Assembly (NCBI GenBank): GCA_963377175.1
Contig: CAUJNA010000491.1
Coordinates: forward strand, 1,262,867-1,326,866
Direction: 5' to 3'
DNA length: 64,000 bases
Source of the DNA: Effrenium voratum
Taxonomy: Eukaryota; Sar; Dinophyceae; Suessiales; Symbiodiniaceae
Shown here: piece by piece, positions 8,975 through 17,683 of the stretch
Layout of the letters: each line of letters starts with the position of its first letter
How positions within the stretch are numbered: the stretch's first letter is position 1
Notes under the pieces: model-generated
Databases searched by the model: none
Seen by the model: only the letters and a program-made list of their open reading frames with translations
Told to the model about the DNA's origin: nothing
Position numbers and translations under genes: made by a program

Positions 8975-9292
8975 TTAAGTAAATATTAACTTTTTTGTAT
9001 CTTCATACCATTTATTTAAATGTTCTTTTGTTGTATGTGGTAAGTTAGGACGATATAATTCGCCCATCATTCTATCCAGCTCATTTACATAGTTTGCTCT
9101 CTTATTTCCTTCTTGAATGTGTTTTCTAAATGCTACTGATGCTTCCTGTGAATTTCTTAATTTCATTTGTTCGTGTAGATGTTTTAGATATTCATTATCT
9201 TTCATATCAAATGGACTATATTTAATTTGTGATGATTGAAGAAATACTTTCCCCTTGTTCTTCTTCGCATTCTTCTTGTGATGACGATACAT
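8975..9292 (-). CDS. Viral basic small protein (105 aa), function unknown
   Basis: A Lys/His-rich N-terminus (YRHHKKNAKKNKGK) is followed by predominantly helical, charged sequence (HLHEQMKLRNSQEASVAFRKH, ELDRMMGELYRPNLP). Its first ~70 nt overlap the end of the GIY-YIG gene (9222-10133) in another frame, so it is translated from a compact overlapping arrangement. There are no cysteines, no membrane segment and no motif that I recognise. The hairpin just after its stop supports it as a genuine transcription-unit end. Confidence 0.5.
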   Translation of the reverse strand: MYRHHKKNAKKNKGKVFLQSSQIKYSPFDMKDNEYLKHLHEQMKLRNSQEASVAFRKHIQEGNKRANYVNELDRMMGELYRPNLPHTTKEHLNKWYEDTKKLIFT

Positions 9293-10133
9293 TATCTATA
9301 TTATTAATTAGATTATTATTATTTTGTTGTTCAGATGCTTGATGACGTTTTGATTTTAAATGTCGTTTCAATGCACCCCTACATATTTCCATACCACATT
9401 CACAGGTAATTCGTTCTTTTGCTTGATTACTTAATTCTTCCTTTCTATTCTCATACCATATTTTCTTATATTCTTTTTGTTTTTCTTCATCTAATTTATC
9501 TTTCTGTTGTTCATATTTATGTTTAAGTTGTTCGCATCGTTTGCTTTGTTTGTAGTCTTCTTCGTTGTATGTTCCTAAATATGTTAAATGTTTTTTGCTA
9601 TTCATATGCTCTGCTTTATGGCTCAATGTATATTTTCCTCCACAATCACAATCAACTTTGATAGATGCCTTTTCGTTTAATCTGTCGCGGTATTTCTCTC
9701 GATAGACAGCGCCTTCCTTTCTTCTCTCTTCCCTTGTTTTCTCGGGGTTGGCTTTTCGTCTTTCGTTTCTTTTGTTGTTGATTTCGTCCCAATGGTTTTT
9801 GCTATATTCCTTACTGTATTCTTGTTTAGTTCTTCCTGCAATTCGTTGGTTTAATGTTGCCATGTCCTTGATGACCTCACCCTCTCTCTTGAATAAATCT
9901 TCCTTGCAATCGCAGGGGTAATCTTCAATTAAATGAATCTCAAATTTATCAATACCTACTTGATTCATAAATGTGTAGAATTTAGATAGTTCAGGTCGCT
10001 GTTTAGCCTCGCACTCGTGCTTTATCATTCGTTGTTCTAAGTTCATAGTGCTAGAGCCTATGTAAATGTCATCGCTTTGTGTGTTGATTACTTTGTATAT
10101 TTTACCATGTTGATACTTATTTATATTATTCAT
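9222..10133 (-). CDS. GIY-YIG nuclease with two CxC-H-H zinc modules (303 aa)
   Basis: The GIY-YIG core occupies residues ~10-100: KIYKVIN (degenerate GIY), IYIGSS (YIG), an Arg about ten residues on, and a later REGEVIK segment placing the catalytic Glu. Coiled, Lys/Arg/Glu-rich sequence follows, then two zinc modules, CDCGG...H...H near residue 160 and CECGM...H...H near residue 245. The enzyme would nick or cut DNA; in viruses such genes are homing or recombination nucleases. A TTTAAAGAGATA box lies 27 nt upstream. A second, related copy is at 14182-14823, on the opposite strand across the capsid block. The frame is intact and the identification of the fold is firm; the biological role is not. 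Confidence 0.82.
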   Translation of the reverse strand: MNNINKYQHGKIYKVINTQSDDIYIGSSTMNLEQRMIKHECEAKQRPELSKFYTFMNQVGIDKFEIHLIEDYPCDCKEDLFKREGEVIKDMATLNQRIAGRTKQEYSKEYSKNHWDEINNKRNERRKANPEKTREERRKEGAVYREKYRDRLNEKASIKVDCDCGGKYTLSHKAEHMNSKKHLTYLGTYNEEDYKQSKRCEQLKHKYEQQKDKLDEEKQKEYKKIWYENRKEELSNQAKERITCECGMEICRGALKRHLKSKRHQASEQQNNNNLINNIDNVSSSQEECEEEQGESISSIITN

Positions 10134-10159
10134 TGTAATTATATACTAATATAAGTAGG

Positions 10160-10171
10160 TATCTCTTTAAA
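10160..10171 (-). promoter_or_regulatory. TTTAAAGAGATA box upstream of the GIY-YIG gene
   Basis: Reads TTTAAAGAGATA on the minus strand, ending 27 nt before the ATG at 10133. It matches the boxes at 17975 (minus), 18055 and 23704 at eleven or twelve of twelve positions. Confidence 0.5.
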
Positions 10172-10189
10172 CCCCTTTATCGTATCTCA

Positions 10190-11719
10190 CTAGTCATAAA
10201 AAATACTTCCGGATTCGCGTAATTCCAGAACAGACTCCGAAATCATATGCACAAATAATTCTCGCACATCTTCATCAGTTGTCAGTGCTCTGTTGCTTCC
10301 TTTCAATTTAAAAACGAGTAAACCTCCCATTTTAGTATTCTGTCCAGTAAAATTAGTATCTGCCATTTTCTCAAACGATATACCAATAACGAACTTGTCT
10401 TCTCTGTAGCGCTTGTAGGAAATACTAAAGGCATCTTGGTCAGGGTTCAAATAGTGTAATGTTCGTCTTATGTTGATTTGTAATTGCCACGTTAAATTTA
10501 AATCTTTATCTTGAAAGCCTTTACCTTGGAATCGCTCACGACCAGCGCCATCAGGGTCAGCACCATCAAAAATACGAGAATTAATCATAGGATTGTAAAA
10601 ATAGTTCCATCTCTTATAAATATAATTATCGTGTCTGTAGTAATTATCATTATCAGCATCTACACCTGCTCTTGGCGCACGATACAATGTAATGAAACAA
10701 CAATTTAATTTAGAAGCGGATTTAACAATGTTCATATTAATTTCAGTTCCTGCCGCGTTGAATGATTGCGTCATAGTGTGATACATTGGAAAAAATAATT
10801 TCAAACTTTGACCTTCTAACAAATGTTTCACTATATTATTATTGACAGTGTTGTCCAATTGTATTACCTCTGCTCGTAGGATTACATTATTTAATTCCCA
10901 CTGTGTTGAGGTGTCTCCAGTTGTGAAATAATAACCTTTGGCATCATTTTGAGTGTTGACATCAGTTACGGTAAAAGGCGTAACTACTGGTATATGTTCA
11001 TCTGATACGATTGTAAATTCCAGTTCAAGTGGAGCATAACGAAGAGGTAAATAATAATTGCTTTCTAACAATCCGCATACTGGTTTATGTCCTAATCTCA
11101 TATAACCATTAGCGCCGGGAATTCCTGCTACTGAATGGCGAGTATATCGCGATGTTAAGTCTCCCCAATTGTTATGGTCTCGTGTAGTTGGATATGTTGT
11201 TGCCGCAGGGTCGGCAGCGGGATTGGTTCGTTTATTGACATCAATAAATTCTGCTAATCCAGTAGCATAAGTATGTCGCCAGTCATCATCCCAACGAGGA
11301 TTAGCGCTACTTTCTAAATCGTCCATATCTCTAGCATCTTGACTTTTGAAGGAGTTATACAATTCACAGTGCCTATTGTATTCAATAATATCCTGAACTT
11401 GCTGACCTCCAACAGTGCATCTATAGCGACTGAAGAAGGATGATAAATTACCTAAGGGTCGTAAAAAATGACTTCGTGTTCCGTCAGTGTTTTGAAGATT
11501 AGCAAATAAACGAATACTTGATAAATCAATATATGTGTTGTCTTCTCCTGATATATGAAATCTAATATTTTTGTTTCCTGCATTTGGATTATAGACATTG
11601 CTACCTGATGGAAAATAATTAACGTGTCTTCTGTCTGTGATGTATTGTGCTGTTTCTGGAAGTCCAAAATTTAACGAGTTAATCATTGTAGTTTCTGATT
11701 CGGCGATTATATTATCCAT
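10190..11719 (-). CDS. MCP: Double-jelly-roll major capsid protein (509 aa)
   Basis: This is the shell protein of the virion. The length and overall pattern fit PLV capsid proteins. They include an N-terminal YFPSGSNVYNP segment, RFHISGEDNTYID, LRPLGNLSSFF, GGQQVQDI and YNRHCELY in the first jelly roll. The second contains the characteristic YLPLRYAPLELEFTIV strand, followed by VIQLDN and later strands up to the C-terminal LELRESGSIFYD. No signal peptide or membrane segment is present, as expected. The frame is intact. A second in-frame Met ten residues on (MINSLNF) could be the true start. Neighbours on the same strand are the GIY-YIG gene downstream and three genes upstream, including the lipase. 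The intact reading frame in an otherwise decaying provirus is notable. Confidence 0.88.
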   Translation of the reverse strand: MDNIIAESETTMINSLNFGLPETAQYITDRRHVNYFPSGSNVYNPNAGNKNIRFHISGEDNTYIDLSSIRLFANLQNTDGTRSHFLRPLGNLSSFFSRYRCTVGGQQVQDIIEYNRHCELYNSFKSQDARDMDDLESSANPRWDDDWRHTYATGLAEFIDVNKRTNPAADPAATTYPTTRDHNNWGDLTSRYTRHSVAGIPGANGYMRLGHKPVCGLLESNYYLPLRYAPLELEFTIVSDEHIPVVTPFTVTDVNTQNDAKGYYFTTGDTSTQWELNNVILRAEVIQLDNTVNNNIVKHLLEGQSLKLFFPMYHTMTQSFNAAGTEINMNIVKSASKLNCCFITLYRAPRAGVDADNDNYYRHDNYIYKRWNYFYNPMINSRIFDGADPDGAGRERFQGKGFQDKDLNLTWQLQINIRRTLHYLNPDQDAFSISYKRYREDKFVIGISFEKMADTNFTGQNTKMGGLLVFKLKGSNRALTTDEDVRELFVHMISESVLELRESGSIFYD

Positions 11720-11744
11720 TACTTATATATGATGATATAGATTT

Positions 11745-11960
11745 TTATTTTTGAATATTTTTCTTATGTGGGAGCATTGTAGTAGAATTATTTGAAGTTG
11801 TATTTTTTATAGTATTTATTAGATAATTATTTTTTGTATCAACTATATCTTTTAAAGTATTATAATCTAATTGTTTATATTGTTTATCGTATTTTGTAGG
11901 TTCTTTTATCAGTTTCTTCTCTAATGGAATTTTGTTTTGTTTTTCTTTATTTCTAAACAT
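11745..11960 (-). CDS. Viral 71-aa Lys/Asn-rich protein, unknown
   Basis: A short hydrophilic ORF just upstream of the capsid gene on the same strand (25-nt gap) and 11 nt after the 147-aa gene. It is rich in Lys, Asn and Thr, with no cysteine and no hydrophobic segment. Position and tight spacing favour a real gene, but the composition alone could arise by chance in AT-rich DNA. Confidence 0.4.
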   Translation of the reverse strand: MFRNKEKQNKIPLEKKLIKEPTKYDKQYKQLDYNTLKDIVDTKNNYLINTIKNTTSNNSTTMLPHKKNIQK

Positions 11961-11971
11961 TATTATGAATA

Positions 11972-12415
11972 TTATTGAGATAATGTTAGTTCAGTTATAC
12001 GCTTTATACAATCTTCTAATTCGTCTCTATACTTATACAAATAACTTAAATCATCTTCATCTAATGGAATTGTCTTTTCTTCTTGTTCTTTTAAAAAGTC
12101 GGTATAATCAACTCTAACATAATCTGTATAATGCATTTTGTTATTTTCTGGATGTAATTTTAAATAATCATTTTCATAATTAATAATTTCACTATACATA
12201 CCTATCATAAATCCTTCAATATTACCTTTTCTGTAGTATAAATGATTTAAATCATTGCTTTCGTGCTCTTCTTTATCCTTATTCAATACTTCTTTGCCAC
12301 AATTACATTCATATTTACTATTTGATATGTTGTATTCTTTCTCTTTCTCTCGCTCTATCATTTTCTTATAAGCATATTCAATATCGTTGTCCCATTTCTC
12401 AGCATCAATACTCAT
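11972..12415 (-). CDS. Viral 147-aa acidic protein with CxC-H-H zinc module
   Basis: Helical and strongly charged. Around residues 35-60 it carries C-x-C followed by two histidines (ECNCGK ... EEHESNDLNH), the same module as in the GIY-YIG proteins and in the 77-aa protein. The second half contains many Tyr, Asp and Glu residues (YTDYVRVDYTDFL, DEDDLSYLYKY). It lies between the lipase and the capsid gene with short spacing, so it probably belongs to the virion transcription unit. I cannot assign a function. Confidence 0.6.
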   Translation of the reverse strand: MSIDAEKWDNDIEYAYKKMIEREKEKEYNISNSKYECNCGKEVLNKDKEEHESNDLNHLYYRKGNIEGFMIGMYSEIINYENDYLKLHPENNKMHYTDYVRVDYTDFLKEQEEKTIPLDEDDLSYLYKYRDELEDCIKRITELTLSQ

Positions 12416-12448
12416 ATATAACTTATATATATATATATATTTATTTAT

Positions 12449-13231
12449 TTATTGTTCTGGTGTTGAATTAGGATTAAAGCCTGTGTCTATATTGGTAGTA
12501 GGATTTATTGTAGTAAGTCCATTTCCTTTCCAATTTTGATAACCGTGGTTTTCCAACACATCTAATGAACCAATGTCAGCAGTAATCGCGGCATCATCTA
12601 ATATTGCTATAGGGTCATTCTTGTTTTTAAATCTTAGGTATCGCGGGTTTTTCTGTTGATTAATCCCTGATACAAAAGGTGATGAATAAACAGTAGTAGC
12701 ATATTTGTTACCGTGTCTGTTGTTGATTTCTTGAACAACGGATGAACCGAGGCTATGTCCAACGAGTCTATTCACATCTGGATTTTTACTTAATTCTTCC
12801 ATTGCGTCTTTATATCTTTCACTTAGTTGAACATTATGAGTAGGAATAAAAAACAAATCTGCAATTACATCATTGACTTTGTGATTTAGTCCCGTTTTAG
12901 CACCAGTGCCGCCAATATATAATGTGTTGCCTATTCTTGTTATTCCATTTACATTAGAATAGGCTGCGTCCAAACCCTTGACATCATCGATTTTATTTTT
13001 ATTTTGAACATTGATTTCTTCAGCATAGCGTGTTTTATGTTTCATTATCTGCTTATCAAAATGATTATTGAAACCTCCTATTTTGTCTTCCAATGTCTTT
13101 TTATGATTAAAAAATACATCTTCTATTAAATCCTTACCTGCTGTATATGCTTTATCACTTGCTACACCTGCCATGATTTGTGTAGGTGTCCTGCCTTCAA
13201 TAGCACCTAATAATAATTGTCTTCCTATCAT
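12449..13231 (-). CDS. Class-3-type lipase / alpha-beta hydrolase (260 aa)
   Basis: Predicted lipid esterase. The nucleophile elbow GHSLG is at residues 158-162 (Ser160), with Asp206 (KNDP) and His229 (ENHGY) at spacings consistent with a catalytic triad. TLYIGGTG near residue 105 resembles the oxyanion-strand region of class-3 lipases. The N-terminal ~40 residues are amphipathic and could anchor or insert into a particle; there is no classical signal peptide. It is the first gene of the leftward block, divergent from the penton gene 42 nt away (shared promoter spacer 13232-13273). A role in membrane breach during entry or in release is the usual proposal for virion lipases and is inference here. 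The frame is intact with all three triad residues. Confidence 0.75.
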   Translation of the reverse strand: MIGRQLLLGAIEGRTPTQIMAGVASDKAYTAGKDLIEDVFFNHKKTLEDKIGGFNNHFDKQIMKHKTRYAEEINVQNKNKIDDVKGLDAAYSNVNGITRIGNTLYIGGTGAKTGLNHKVNDVIADLFFIPTHNVQLSERYKDAMEELSKNPDVNRLVGHSLGSSVVQEINNRHGNKYATTVYSSPFVSGINQQKNPRYLRFKNKNDPIAILDDAAITADIGSLDVLENHGYQNWKGNGLTTINPTTNIDTGFNPNSTPEQ

Positions 13232-13273
13232 ATAATAATAATTATATTATAATTTCTATTGTATATTATATTT

Positions 13274-14128
13274 ATGACTGACAGATTAACATATAAACAA
13301 ATCTATGTTGATAGTGCTTACAGATTGCAAGAAAGTAATTCTACCAGCGATTTTATTATAGAACTTGACCAAAACTTTGAAATTCCACCAAGAACAAAAA
13401 TGTTTGTGACAGATTGTTCATTCAGCACTCCGTTTTATACAACAGAGAAAGGGTTTTACGAACGCTTCTATATTATGTTGTATAATAGTTCCAATGTCTT
13501 ATTAAGAAGCACTGCCGTTGATGTATCCGGTGAAATTTATTATGCCAATCAATTATAATTTTAAATACAATCAGAATTAAACGCGGCATTTAATGATATT
13601 GCACCTGACTTATTCTTAACAGTATATGGACAAAGCGAACGCAAAATGGAACTTAAATTAAATGACCCTCTAAATTACAAAATCAAAATACCTACAGATG
13701 AAGAATTAGAAACTTATGTAAATGGCGAATGGAACAGAGGACAGTTTGAATATGACAATTTAAGACCAAAAGCTATCAACTATTTACTAAGTAATTATAT
13801 TGTCTACGAACCTGCGTCATCTTGGTTAAGTGGATACTTTAATTTAGTTCCTTTTCAAAATGCATATATTAACTCACCTCAACTAAGCGACTACAAATAT
13901 TCAGCACCTAATAATTTTAGTAGTTCAGTAATAAAAAAAGTTCAAATTAACCAACAACTGGGCGGAGTCATTAGCGACTACACCTCTCCCATATATGCAG
14001 ATTTTATTGATGTAGGCGGTAAAAATATTAAGAGATTACACTTTAAAATTACAACTTCCAGAAACGAAGTTATTGATTTTCACGGGGTACCCATACAGTT
14101 CTCACTTTTGTTTCAGTTAGACAATTAA
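13274..14128 (+). pseudogene. Penton-like minor capsid protein, two in-frame stops
   Basis: Start chosen at ATG 13274 (MTDRLTYKQ), the Met nearest the divergent spacer. The opening IYVDSAYRLQESNSTSDF matches the 'I-DS--R----S--SDF' beginning of PLV penton and minor capsid proteins. The end (IDFHGVPIQFSLLFQLDN) matches their C-terminal strand. Two stops in the same frame, TAA at 13556-13558 and TAA at 13562-13564, interrupt the gene. On both sides the protein continues without frame change (…YYANQL, then IQSELNAAF…). The full length would be about 284 aa, normal for the family. The gene is divergent from the lipase. Five-fold vertex proteins are needed for closed capsids, so this lesion probably makes the provirus unable to form virions alone. 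Confidence 0.72.
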
Positions 14129-14181
14129 TGATTTTACGAAAGTATTTAAAAGTGTATTTAAATATATATATATATATAGGA

Positions 14182-14823
14182 ATGCCAGACTATTCAAAAG
14201 CGCAAATTTACAAAGTATGGGATAATGGTTATAATCAATGCTATATAGGAAGCACAACAAATAACTTGAAGAAGAGAATGGAAGGACATAGAGCAGACTA
14301 CACCAAATACAAAAATGGACGTTGTAATTATATATCCATATTTTCTTTGTTTGATGAATATGGCGTTGAAAATTGTAAGATTGAATGGGTTGAAGATTAC
14401 CCGTGCAATAGTAAGAAGGAACTTGAAGCAAGAGAGGGCAAACATCAGAAGGAAAATGATTGTATAAATAAGCGAGTAGCAGGAAGAACAGACAAAGAAT
14501 ATTACCAAGACAATAAAGAACATTTATTACAACAATGTAAGATTTACAGAGATGAACATAGGGAAGAAAGGAATGAATACTTCAAACAAAGATATGAAAA
14601 TAAGAAGGATGAAATAAATGAACAACAAAGACAATATAGACAAGACAATTTAGAATATGTAAGGGAAAGGGATAGAAATAATTATTATGAAACTAAACGG
14701 GCAAAACGACTAACCAAATATACTTGTGAATGCGGCGAGACTTTAAGTCATGGAAGCAAAGCAAGACACGAAAAAAGACAGCACCATTTACAATATTTAA
14801 AAACATTAGAAGATACTAACTAA
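14182..14823 (+). CDS. Second GIY-YIG nuclease with CxC-H-H module (213 aa)
   Basis: Start at ATG 14182, just after an AT-repeat leader; the frame is open further upstream, but that part is the tail of the penton spacer. The core reads QIYKVW (GIY position), CYIGST (YIG), Arg and Lys residues, then EGKHQ as the Glu region. A coiled Lys/Glu/Arg-rich middle follows, then CECGETLSHGSKARHEKRQHH as the zinc module. It shares domain order and the VAGRT-KEYY / IAGRTKQEYS segment with the gene at 9222-10133, so the two are paralogues. Its position between two virion genes is typical of a mobile nuclease gene. A perfect hairpin follows the stop. Confidence 0.8.
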   Translation: MPDYSKAQIYKVWDNGYNQCYIGSTTNNLKKRMEGHRADYTKYKNGRCNYISIFSLFDEYGVENCKIEWVEDYPCNSKKELEAREGKHQKENDCINKRVAGRTDKEYYQDNKEHLLQQCKIYRDEHREERNEYFKQRYENKKDEINEQQRQYRQDNLEYVRERDRNNYYETKRAKRLTKYTCECGETLSHGSKARHEKRQHHLQYLKTLEDTN

Positions 14824-14824
14824 G

Positions 14825-14862
14825 AATATTAATATTTATATCAAATTATTAATATTAATATT
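14825..14862. terminator. Hairpin after the second GIY-YIG gene
   Basis: AATATTAATATT at 14825-14836 recurs at 14851-14862. The 12-mer is its own reverse complement, so the two copies pair perfectly across a 14-nt loop. It starts 2 nt after the stop codon at 14823. Confidence 0.5.
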
Positions 14863-14881
14863 TCTCAATTTGTCCATATAG

Positions 14882-15487
14882 ACAAAATATATAAAAAATA
14901 TAGACAAAATATATAATATATTATATATTTCAGAAGTTGAGCCTGAAATTACTAATACAATTGAAGCAGACGAGCCAGTAAATGAATTACCACCAATTGA
15001 AGAAGAAGCACCAAAGGCAGAACCAATAATAGAAGCAACACAAGAAATAAAACCTGCAGAACCATTGAAAAACAACTCAAAAACTCAAGCACGCAATGAA
15101 AAGAAAATAACCTGTCCAAAATGTGCCAAAACTTTAACATTAAAATCTTACAGATACAGTCATGAACGCAATTGCCAAGGACCATTAGAATCTAAACCAA
15201 TTAAATCAATCAAACCAAAAGCAGTTCCAATAGCAAAACCCCAAAGGATAGATCACGCAGTAGCGTACAACGAAGAAATTCAACAACCACAACCGCAACA
15301 AAATAATATAATAGCGAACACACCACCCCCAAGAAGAATGCAACCACAACCGCCTCCAAACCCGCTACAAAATATAGCACAGCATTACCAATTATTGCAA
15401 AATGAATATTTGAGACAGAAGCAAGAAAAATACAATGCATTAAATAAAGGTATATTTGGTTCAAGAGGAAAAAAAGATAGAATATAA
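14882..15487 (+). CDS. Viral zinc-finger, Pro/Gln-rich protein with no visible ATG
   Basis: The frame is open from just after a TAG at 14879-14881 to 15487 (~201 codons) but has no ATG before the conserved part; TTG at 15065 is the only near-cognate candidate late in the frame. The sequence is protein-like well upstream of that codon (SEVEPEITNTIEADEP, PPIEEEAPKAEP). It then has a C2HC finger (CPKC-x12-H-x3-C) at 15107-15170 and a long Pro/Gln-rich tail (QQPQPQQNN, PPPRRMQPQPPPNP). The start is therefore lost, non-AUG, or supplied by splicing; a TTTCAG just before the acidic part resembles a splice acceptor. CPKC...H...C fingers of this kind occur in several PLVs. The function is unknown. Confidence 0.55.
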   Translation, partial: TKYIKNIDKIYNILYISEVEPEITNTIEADEPVNELPPIEEEAPKAEPIIEATQEIKPAEPLKNNSKTQARNEKKITCPKCAKTLTLKSYRYSHERNCQGPLESKPIKSIKPKAVPIAKPQRIDHAVAYNEEIQQPQPQQNNIIANTPPPRRMQPQPPPNPLQNIAQHYQLLQNEYLRQKQEKYNALNKGIFGSRGKKDRI

Positions 15488-15515
15488 TTATTTTATAACC
15501 TACTATATAATAATT

Positions 15516-17647
15516 ATGTTTTCAACATTATCATTGGATGGCTCAAGCAGAATTATAGCAAGTGAATTAGTATTAATAAATTCAACAGAACCATCAACCT
15601 TAAGCAGTGTTTATGCTACAAAGCAAGAATTAGCAGATACAGCAGTTTCATTAGGTGGCGGTTATACTACTGAAGAAGTTGATACTCTTATTTTAGCACA
15701 AAAAATAAGATAGATGCAAACATATCAGCAATATCAGAAATTAACGCAACATCAACAACAATGTTTGACGAACAAGTAAATCAAAACGCAACAATTACAA
15801 GCAACCTTAATAATATAACAGCACACGGATTAACCATAACTTCAATACTACCGACTATATCAGCAAATACAATTAAACTTGACACAAATGCTAATAATAT
15901 TAGTTCTAATACTTTTTTAATCAGTAATTTAAATGCTACAATAACATCAAACTTCAATACTATTAGTTCTAATACATTCTTAGTAGGAAATTCCAATAAT
16001 ACAATCACTTCAAACTTCAATACTATTAGTCAAATTCTTCACTAATAACAGGACACGGAAACACAATATCAACGATTTTAACAGATATAGCAGATTTACA
16101 AGCAGGAGCGGGTGCTTCTTGGACTACAACTGAAAAAACAACTATTCAAGCAGATGTATCAACATTATATACAAATGATACTAATTTATTCAATACAAAT
16201 ACCGCATACAGCAATACATTTGCTTCAATCATATCAGACAACACTACACAAGATTTATTAATAACTGAAAATTCAAATACGATTAATAGTTTAATATCAG
16301 CAGATTTACAAAAGTTAGATAAAACAATCACAACTGCGCAAACAGTAAACTCTCCATTAATACTTAGTTTAAGAGATAATACTAATCCAATTTTTAGAAT
16401 TCAAGATGCTAGAATTTAAAAGAGGTTGTCAGTTGGACTCGTATCAAGGTTTAACAGGTGCTACACCTTATAGATTATGGTTGGGATGGAATACAGGAGA
16501 TGTCATTATTGGAAGACCTAATAATGCTTCAAGAATTACGATTAACGGTAATGTTCATACTTCATACAATTTTGCTCAAGCACACGGAACATCATATTTT
16601 GAAGGTGCTGTTTATATGAAAGGTAATTTATTTACAAATAATGATTTTTCAACAGATATTAAAACTAAAATTGATAATTTAGACAATGCATTAACTCCAT
16701 ATTTAGAAACACACACACCCGCGGCAACAGAAGGTTTTTATATTCATCATCCTAATTTTCTTGCTTGTAGTATCGGAGATATAACCAATGCTTCTAACCA
16801 ATATTTTATGTGCGATGGTGCAGTATCCAAAACCATTTTCAATAAAGCAGTTGATGTATTGGGCGATGTATATACAAATGGCGATTTAACAATGGTTTCT
16901 GGTAAGAAAGTTGAAGTCAATCAAGTTCAGTCTGTATCAGGAAATACTTTATTATTACAAAATTCACCGAGTGGCAATGTTCAATTTGGCAACACATCAA
17001 AACTAATAATTGATAATGCTGAAATGTATCTCGATACAAATGATTTAATAATCAGGAATAGCAACACTTCAAACTCTATTAATTTGGTTGTTGGATTATC
17101 TGCAACATATGCTGATAATAAAATTATTTTGAATAGTGGAAGTAATAGCGAATTACGAGGCGACTGGACTATTGACGGTGATATGACTTTTGGAATTGCT
17201 CATAAAATCAATTTGAGACATTTAAATAGTGATGCTGTTTTAAGATTAGAAGCATCAACAACTATTGATAGTTATATTGATGGCACTAAATATTTACAAT
17301 TGGACGATACACAATTTTCATCATTCAATGGATTTAATTTAAGTAGTGATAAGAGACTGAAAGATAATATAGAAGATGTAGAAGATGATACTATAAATAT
17401 GGTAAAAAACATTAAGATTAAAACATTTGTTAAAAATCAAAAAACTAAAAAGACTGAATTAGGATGGATTGCTCAAGATGTTCAACAATACACAAATCCT
17501 AAATATAATATTGTAAATGAAACAGGAGAATACTTAACAATGTGCTATGACAGAATGGCCTGTATTAGTTGGGATGCTTTATCAAAACTAATCCATCGCG
17601 TAGAATATTTGGAAACTAAATTATTGAAAAAGAAAAAATCTAAATAA
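15516..17647 (+). pseudogene. Fibre protein with C-terminal peptidase S74 (self-cleaving chaperone) domain, frameshifted
   Basis: Start at ATG 15516 (MFSTLSLDGSS). The N-terminal half is built of short repeats (SNLNATITSNFNTISSNTF) that look like a trimeric fibre shaft. A beta-rich tip follows (GTSYFEGAVYMKG, LRGDWTIDGDMTFG). The last ~101 residues (from 17341) are an intramolecular chaperone of the endosialidase/S74 type: SSDKRLKDNI holds the Ser-Asp-Lys cleavage site. ELGWIAQDV and YDRMACISWDALSKLIHRVEYLE (here shown as family text) complete the domain. In this family the chaperone trimerises the fibre and then cuts itself off. The gene is interrupted by about three one-base shifts (near 15,703, 16,033 and 16,412), while the last 413 codons are intact. 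It is unusual as a receptor-binding fibre in a PLV. Confidence 0.78.
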
Positions 17648-17678
17648 TTAATAATATTAAACAACAAAATATTATTAA
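17648..17678. terminator. Hairpin between convergent fibre gene and 17684-17950
   Basis: TTAATAATATT at 17648-17658 pairs with AATATTATTAA at 17668-17678 (11 bp, 9-nt loop). It begins directly after the fibre stop codon (17645-17647) and ends 5 nt before the stop of the minus-strand gene. Its stem sequence is almost the same as that of the hairpin at 6739-6774, which also separates convergent genes. Confidence 0.65.
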
Positions 17679-17683
17679 GTATT

